Assembly: GCA_004802725.1 (NCBI GenBank)
Contig: SGPM01000295.1
Location: 1-34,648 of the forward strand
Source: Antrodiella citrinella
Taxonomy: Eukaryota > Basidiomycota > Agaricomycetes > Polyporales > Steccherinaceae
Length of the DNA: 34,648 nt
Reading direction: 5' to 3'
The notes under the pieces are model-generated. The model ran no database searches, was not told where the DNA came from, and saw only the letters and a program-made list of their open reading frames with translations. Shown here piece after piece: positions 30,595-34,648 of this stretch. A program made the translations under genes and the position numbers. The stretch's first letter is position 1. Each line of letters starts with the position of its first letter.

Positions 30595-33500
30595 TCAATG
30601 CAAGATCGGCCTCTTTGTGGGCGGCTGCGTACTAACTACACTACTGTCCAATTCTGCTCTATCTCGTTTCGTCGACTCCTTCACCACATTCACGAGCATC
30701 TCAAAGCTATTGCTATCCAGTGCACCACTGCTCGTACGATATTCCGTTGTCTGCTCATCTGCAATACCCATTCGTCGCTCTTCTTCCCTGGATATGAACA
30801 TTGCGACAAGAAGCTCGGTATCGATTGCTGGTCCGATCTGCTCATCGTCGTCGTCGTCGTCAATGGCGTGGTAGCAGGTAATATGCCAAAGTGCATTATA
30901 CTTCCATATCGTGCGTCGCATTCCTGCAGGTGTAGGTCGACAAGTAGGGCAGTGTATCGGCACGTTTGTCGAAGGTGCACTGACAGTGGACTTTGCGGCT
31001 GTGCCGTAGATCATTGCGGTATAGTGGTACGGGCAATTTGACAAAACTCGGTATGTCTTGTTCTTCATGATCAGTTGCACTAAGCATCCTTCGCGGCCAC
31101 AGAATCCGCACGGATTGGATCCAATCTGCGCACATCATGTGTCAGACAGCAACTCGGACATCAACTGTAGTCTGTAGGACGGTACCTTCACCCCTTCCTT
31201 CAAATCGTCGGCGACCCCCCTCATTGAGCGTAGAATATGGTGTCCGACGTGGTCACGCATCCCTGAGAGCTTGACACTCGTCTTGCACAGGTAACATTCC
31301 ACCTTCTCCTTCCCACCAAGTTTTGCAGTGTCTGACATCAATAATGCAGGCAAATTCGACACTACAAATCGGTCTCCGCACATAATGTCAGCCTGAGCTC
31401 GCTGCTATGCCAACTCAATACATAACTCACCTGCGCTAGTCGCCGTTTCCGATCCTGTGTCCAATCTCTGGTACGGTAAGCTCTCTGTTGCTAAAATTGG
31501 GATTGACTCGTGATTGACGATAATGTCCTCTGAATCAGGATCCATATCTTCCCAAGCCTGCTCTATCACCTCCTGCAGCTGCTTGTCATCCACCCACCAA
31601 GTGTATTGTGCCTGTGCTGGCCAAGCAAAGTTGACAATCCGTGGTGCCAGTGGATGGACTTGATAGCTGGGCACTGTGACTACACTTTGTTGTGGTGTCA
31701 AACGGTCAGTCTGCTTTGGCTTCGTACCGTCCCCAAAGCTGATATACTCGTGCGTCCACGTCCAGCCGTCCTCTGGGGGGTACAATTTCCGATTCGGGTT
31801 CTGCAAGAGGCTGTTGTCGGCTCCATACAACCTGCGCCCGCACCGCAATCTCGTTTTTGCCACGCTGATGCACCAGACGGGCTCCTGAACGCAGAAGTAA
31901 CACACCCAACAATGGGGGTACTCCAGGAGGAGGACACCACGTAAGGGCGTAAGTAGAGGAGTCGTAAGGGTGGGCCGAGGACCTAGGAATAGAGTAGAGT
32001 AGTCCGGTGATGTTCGTGTGTCGTCCGAGATGACTCGCACAACGCCCGATGACCTGCGAGACCGCACGGGCGAAGTACCGAAATAGCTACGGGGCCTGCG
32101 GAGAAACACTAGACCACGCGGAATGGATATGTCGTGACTGTATGACTGATAAAACGCGATCGAGAGAGTCCGCAGGAGATACGAGGCTGACAGAAATAGG
32201 TCTGAGAGTGTCCAGACCGATGGACGATAGGGGCAGTTAAAGCCAGGCAAGGGGAGCAGTTTACGCCCAACAGATGTGGTGAGATCCAGCAGAGTTGTCA
32301 AGCATAATAAGTAACGGGCACGCCGATATGCAGAATCGCCGTCAGTGGCCAATGTCCAGATGTCGCCCAGTAGTTTCGCGCTGTTTGGATGGCGTTGGTA
32401 CTCCTCAATCAACCCTCGGAGCCATATCATGAGCTCCTCTCCAGTCTCCTGTTTGCATGATGCCGACACAGTGAGCGGCATCGCATTGTAGTGTTCAGGG
32501 TCTCCGATGGAACCTATCGCAACAACGGTTGCATCTTTCCCGAAACAGACGGTCTTCTTGTCTAGGGCATCCGAGATCGCTTGGACGTCCTCAAGACTAT
32601 TCACCTCGAGACTCGGGAGACAGTGGCAATGCTCTCTACAAAGTCCGAGAGCACAGTTGGTTCGTCTGTCGTAGCGGCTGAGTTCGTTGATGGCCACACC
32701 ATCTAGCATAAGAATTTGGCCCAGAATGTGTTTATGAATACCAAGCTCGAGTGCGGTGGCGGCTACCGATGCAAGAAGATCAGTCAGCGAGCGACTGAAC
32801 TCGGCGGCGGTTGGAACTCCGACACATGGAATGAGTTGCACGATTGTCGCGCTTCGCTGGACTGTCAACTCCGATGGTAGGCCATATGCATGCTGAACAG
32901 CATACAGTAGACGAGGACCACCAATAGCCTTGACAAGGAATGCGATCTCGAGCTCGCGAGTGGTGAAATTTCCTCGCGGCTCGTAGGCACCACTGATAGC
33001 CTTCTCAAGCTGGATAGCAATTGTTCGTGGATTTGCGCCTCTCAAGATACACCTTAATCCCTTGACATCGTGTTTCGACAGCAGCATGGTGATCCGTTTC
33101 TGGTCGTGTAGTAGTCGCAGCTGCATTGATATTTTGCGATTTGCGTTCAATAGCTGTGTGAGCGGAATGCACTACATTAGCTTGGCAGCAACATGTCGCG
33201 TCAAAAAAAACAATGCACCTTATGCTCAGTGACTTTGTGTCGTTGATTCAATTGCTGTAGGACACGAACTAGCTGATCGAATGATAGATACGAGTACGAA
33301 GTGTTTTTGGATGTCCCTCGTGCGCGATTTGTGAACTCAATGTATTCTCGAGAGCTAGAGTTAAAATCACATTCCTCGCAGCTCGTACGACCTATATTCG
33401 CCATCACTGTGCATTGCCGTGAGCGTAGGACTATGAATCCATCGTTTTGAAACACGATCGGCTCCCATCGCTGCTTGCAGATCTCATGCCACTGATACGG

Positions 33501-34123
33501 ATATGTCGACCAGATAGACCCGACATCCCAGTGAATTCATACTCCCCTACATGGTTGATCAACCCAGTGGGTCGTAGAATGAGGAGGGGATGCAGGAGCG
33601 TGTAGAAGAGCTTCCAGCGTCGCATGTAGTTGCGAGAAAGAGAGCGTGAGGTCGGTATTCACGATGGGTGCAGAAGCTCCCGCTACTGGGGCACCGGACC
33701 TGGGTGTTGCCGTACCTGGAGAGGATCGCGATTGCGAGATTGTGCAAGGGGTAGAAGATGAGGATGCTGCAAACGATCGATGGAGGGAGTTGGAAGATGA
33801 TATGATGAATGGATGGGACGACCCGGACGAGGATGCAGAGGCCCCGCCAGATGGCTCGATCTGATGGCAACCGAATAGGCTCGTAAGATTACAGAGAGAG
33901 CACTGATCAATATGTTACGCACCTCTTGACTAGATTTGCGATGTCTCTGCTCAGCTACACATCTCTTGCTCTCTCTGTGAGACTTGATGGGTGCGGGATT
34001 GCGGGGACTTCGCAAAGGAATATATATGTTGCAGAGGTCACAATGGACCGCGCACGCACCTGTTTCATCGTTGAAATCGAGAATTTCGAAGTTGAGTCCT
34101 TGAGACTCAATCGTGAGGGACAT
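30595..34123 (-). pseudogene. P-like transposase family, copy 2 (catalytic core replaced)
   Basis: Start codon at 34123 (MSLTIESQGLNFEI). Exon 1 (34123-33923) has the zinc-finger-like CDLCNIY...H...C. Exon 2 (from 33860) is serine-rich. An exon with WEPIVFQNDGFIVLRSRQC and CEEC follows, ending near 33218, then from 33154 LLNANRKISMQLRLLHDQ, VKAIGGPRLLYAVQHA, ILMLDGVAINELSRYD (Asp codon 32701) and TLATDGDSAYRRARY. Just after LPGFNC the frame enters an inverted LTR fragment (32223-31866), and the DPKH and LE..F..IR regions present in copy 1 are missing. Beyond it the frame resumes with GWTWTHEYISF and ...VDDKQLQEVIEQAWEDM, then exons at about 31400-31186 (CYLCKTSV...H..H) and 31125-30595 (PCGFCGREGC, SNCPYHY, NVPIHCPTC), which look like zinc-binding clusters, and an Asp-rich segment. 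An intron of about 50 bases near 33484-33545 keeps its position in copy 1, or else a TGA stands there. Confidence 0.7.
31866..32223 (-). mobile_element. Inverted 3' fragment of the 3201-type LTR
   Basis: On the minus strand it runs from CCATCGGTCTGGACACTCTC to CCATTGTTGGGTGTGTTACTTC and GTGCATCA, matching about 4075-4263 of the first LTR with an extra stretch in the middle. The LTR's 5' two-thirds are absent. It remains open in the frame of the host gene, creating a fused reading. Confidence 0.75.
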
Positions 34124-34291
34124 CGCTGGCTCTATGATGATTGAGTATCGTTTGAACGTCAATGGCGAACGACATACATACCGTGATCATGGTGGATGAG
34201 AGCAAGCAATATCGTGATTGCGCGTACTGTGTGATCTGCATCTAATCTGGCAGGACCCCTGGTGTAGGTAACCCCTTGGGTTCCTGTTATG

Positions 34292-34336
34292 GAAGGAGGG
34301 GTTCACGTCGCCGCCAGCGCGAGTGGGGGCCCCTTG
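34292..34336 (-). repeat. Right terminal inverted repeat of the P-like element
   Basis: Ends GAGTGGGGGCCCCTTG; see the left end at 30496-30540. About 35 bases inside lies ATCTAATCTGGCAGGACCCC, a word also present upstream of copy 1 (30439, ATCTGATCTGGCAGGACCCC), which may be a conserved promoter or subterminal motif. Confidence 0.9.
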
Positions 34337-34344
34337 GACAGACG
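34337..34344. repeat. Target-site duplication, right copy (GACAGACG)
   Basis: Exact repeat of 30488-30495, directly outside the right inverted end. Confidence 0.92.
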
Positions 34345-34541
34345 ACATGATGCAAGGGGTGTCAGATCCTCCGATCGCGGCCATGGGGAAACATTAAGTG
34401 TTGCCCATAAAAGGTGAGCCACATGGCGAGGCGAGCGAGCAGCATCAACGGCATTATCCTAGTGCCGGCGCCGGCATGGTCTCAGTAGCTAGCACTTGTC
34501 TGTACATTGTAGCTACACTGAAGGCGATGTGGGAGGTACGA
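34345..34541 (+). other. Possible 3' internal end of an LTR retroelement with polypurine tract
   Basis: Non-coding. GTGGGAGGTACGA (34529-34541) directly precedes the LTR start, where LTR elements carry the polypurine tract that primes plus-strand DNA. It is only moderately purine-pure. Confidence 0.4.
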
Positions 34542-34648
34542 TGATGAGACCCACGGCTCGCTGGTACCGGATACGCCCATAGGAGACCATTTTAGCATTA
34601 TTCTGCGGCACTTCGGACCTCTTCGAGTCGATTCTACGATACATCGGA
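34542..34648 (+). mobile_element. Second LTR of the 3201 type, cut by the window edge
   Basis: TGATGAGACCCACGGCTCGC and the following bases match 3201-3307 with three transitions in 107 bases. Same orientation as the first LTR. Only its 5' tenth is inside the window. Confidence 0.85.

Larger units (their letters stand above)
30496..34336 (-). mobile_element. 3841-bp P-like DNA transposon with 8-bp TSD
   Basis: The ends CAAGGGGCCCCCACTC...GAGTGGGGGCCCCTTG are inverted, and the inverted repeat covers about 44 bases with two mismatches. GACAGACG flanks both sides. The element encloses the copy 2 gene, with translation starting near the right end. P elements and hAT elements both make 8-base duplications; the encoded motifs favour P. 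It inserted just upstream of the copy 1 gene, which is in the same orientation. Because the ends and duplication are intact, it probably moved recently, although its own transposase is now defective. Confidence 0.85.

Noticed and set aside
32049..32240. Plus-strand frame over the LTR fragment
   Set aside because: Shadow of LTR sequence within the minus-strand chimera.
33484..33545. In-frame TGA as a disabling stop in copy 2
   Set aside because: The position coincides with a plausible intron of about 50 bases (GTATGA...TATCAG) matched in copy 1 (GTACGT...TTTCAG), so it cannot be called a nonsense mutation.
30496..34336. Assigning the 8-bp-TSD element to hAT
   Set aside because: End sequence and duplication length would fit hAT, but no hAT dimerisation motif is visible and DPKH..KR with LE..F..IR fits P/THAP9 better; kept as alternative.

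Overview
The window looks like transposon-rich, non-housekeeping DNA from a filamentous basidiomycete, most likely an agaricomycete. Genes are cut by many short GT-AG introns of about 45-60 bases. The recognisable proteins are a KDZ transposase with its CxC1 cysteine cluster, a Helitron/Pif1-type helicase and a Ulp1-type protease, and LTRs and minisatellites are abundant. No ordinary cellular gene can be supported. Scattered single N bases, mostly at 10.4-15.9 kb, limit some readings.

Layout: 1-1466 holds minisatellites rich in GTCCGGAC-type palindromes. A Pif1-like helicase (1467-3203) is cut at its 3' end by an LTR (3201-4263), followed by retroelement leader-like DNA to 5475. The centrepiece is a proposed 19.9 kb DNA transposon (5476-25379) with 296-bp terminal inverted repeats that differ at one base and subterminal arrays of a GGAAGGGTGSACCCTTCC palindrome at both ends. 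It carries two minus-strand genes (A, uncharacterised coiled-coil protein; B, Ulp1/C48 protease) and two plus-strand genes (C, uncharacterised; D, KDZ transposase). These diverge from a 3.8 kb centre in which the upstream regions of B and C are inverted copies of one another and contain a tRNA-like B box. A weak fifth gene lies in the centre.

To the right are an uncharacterised acidic-protein gene truncated by an LTR-like block (25853-27574) and two head-to-tail copies of a transposase-like gene family (27637-30336 and 30595-34123, minus strand). The second copy sits in a 3841-bp element (30496-34336) with about 44-bp inverted ends and a perfect 8-bp target duplication. The motifs (DG..., DPKH..KR, LE..F..IR) suggest a fungal relative of the P-element/THAP9 superfamily. 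Both copies are damaged: copy 1 by a stop, frame changes and loss of its 3' end, copy 2 by loss of its catalytic middle, where an LTR fragment now lies.

The window closes with a polypurine-like tract and the first 107 bases of an LTR (34542-34648) nearly identical to the one at 3201. The whole 3.2-34.6 kb interval could therefore be one LTR retroelement filled by nested insertions.

Within the large element the transposase (D) presumably acts on the inverted ends and subterminal palindromes, while B may remove SUMO from element or host proteins. The roles of A and C are unknown. Exon borders were read by eye from splice signals and reading-frame continuity.
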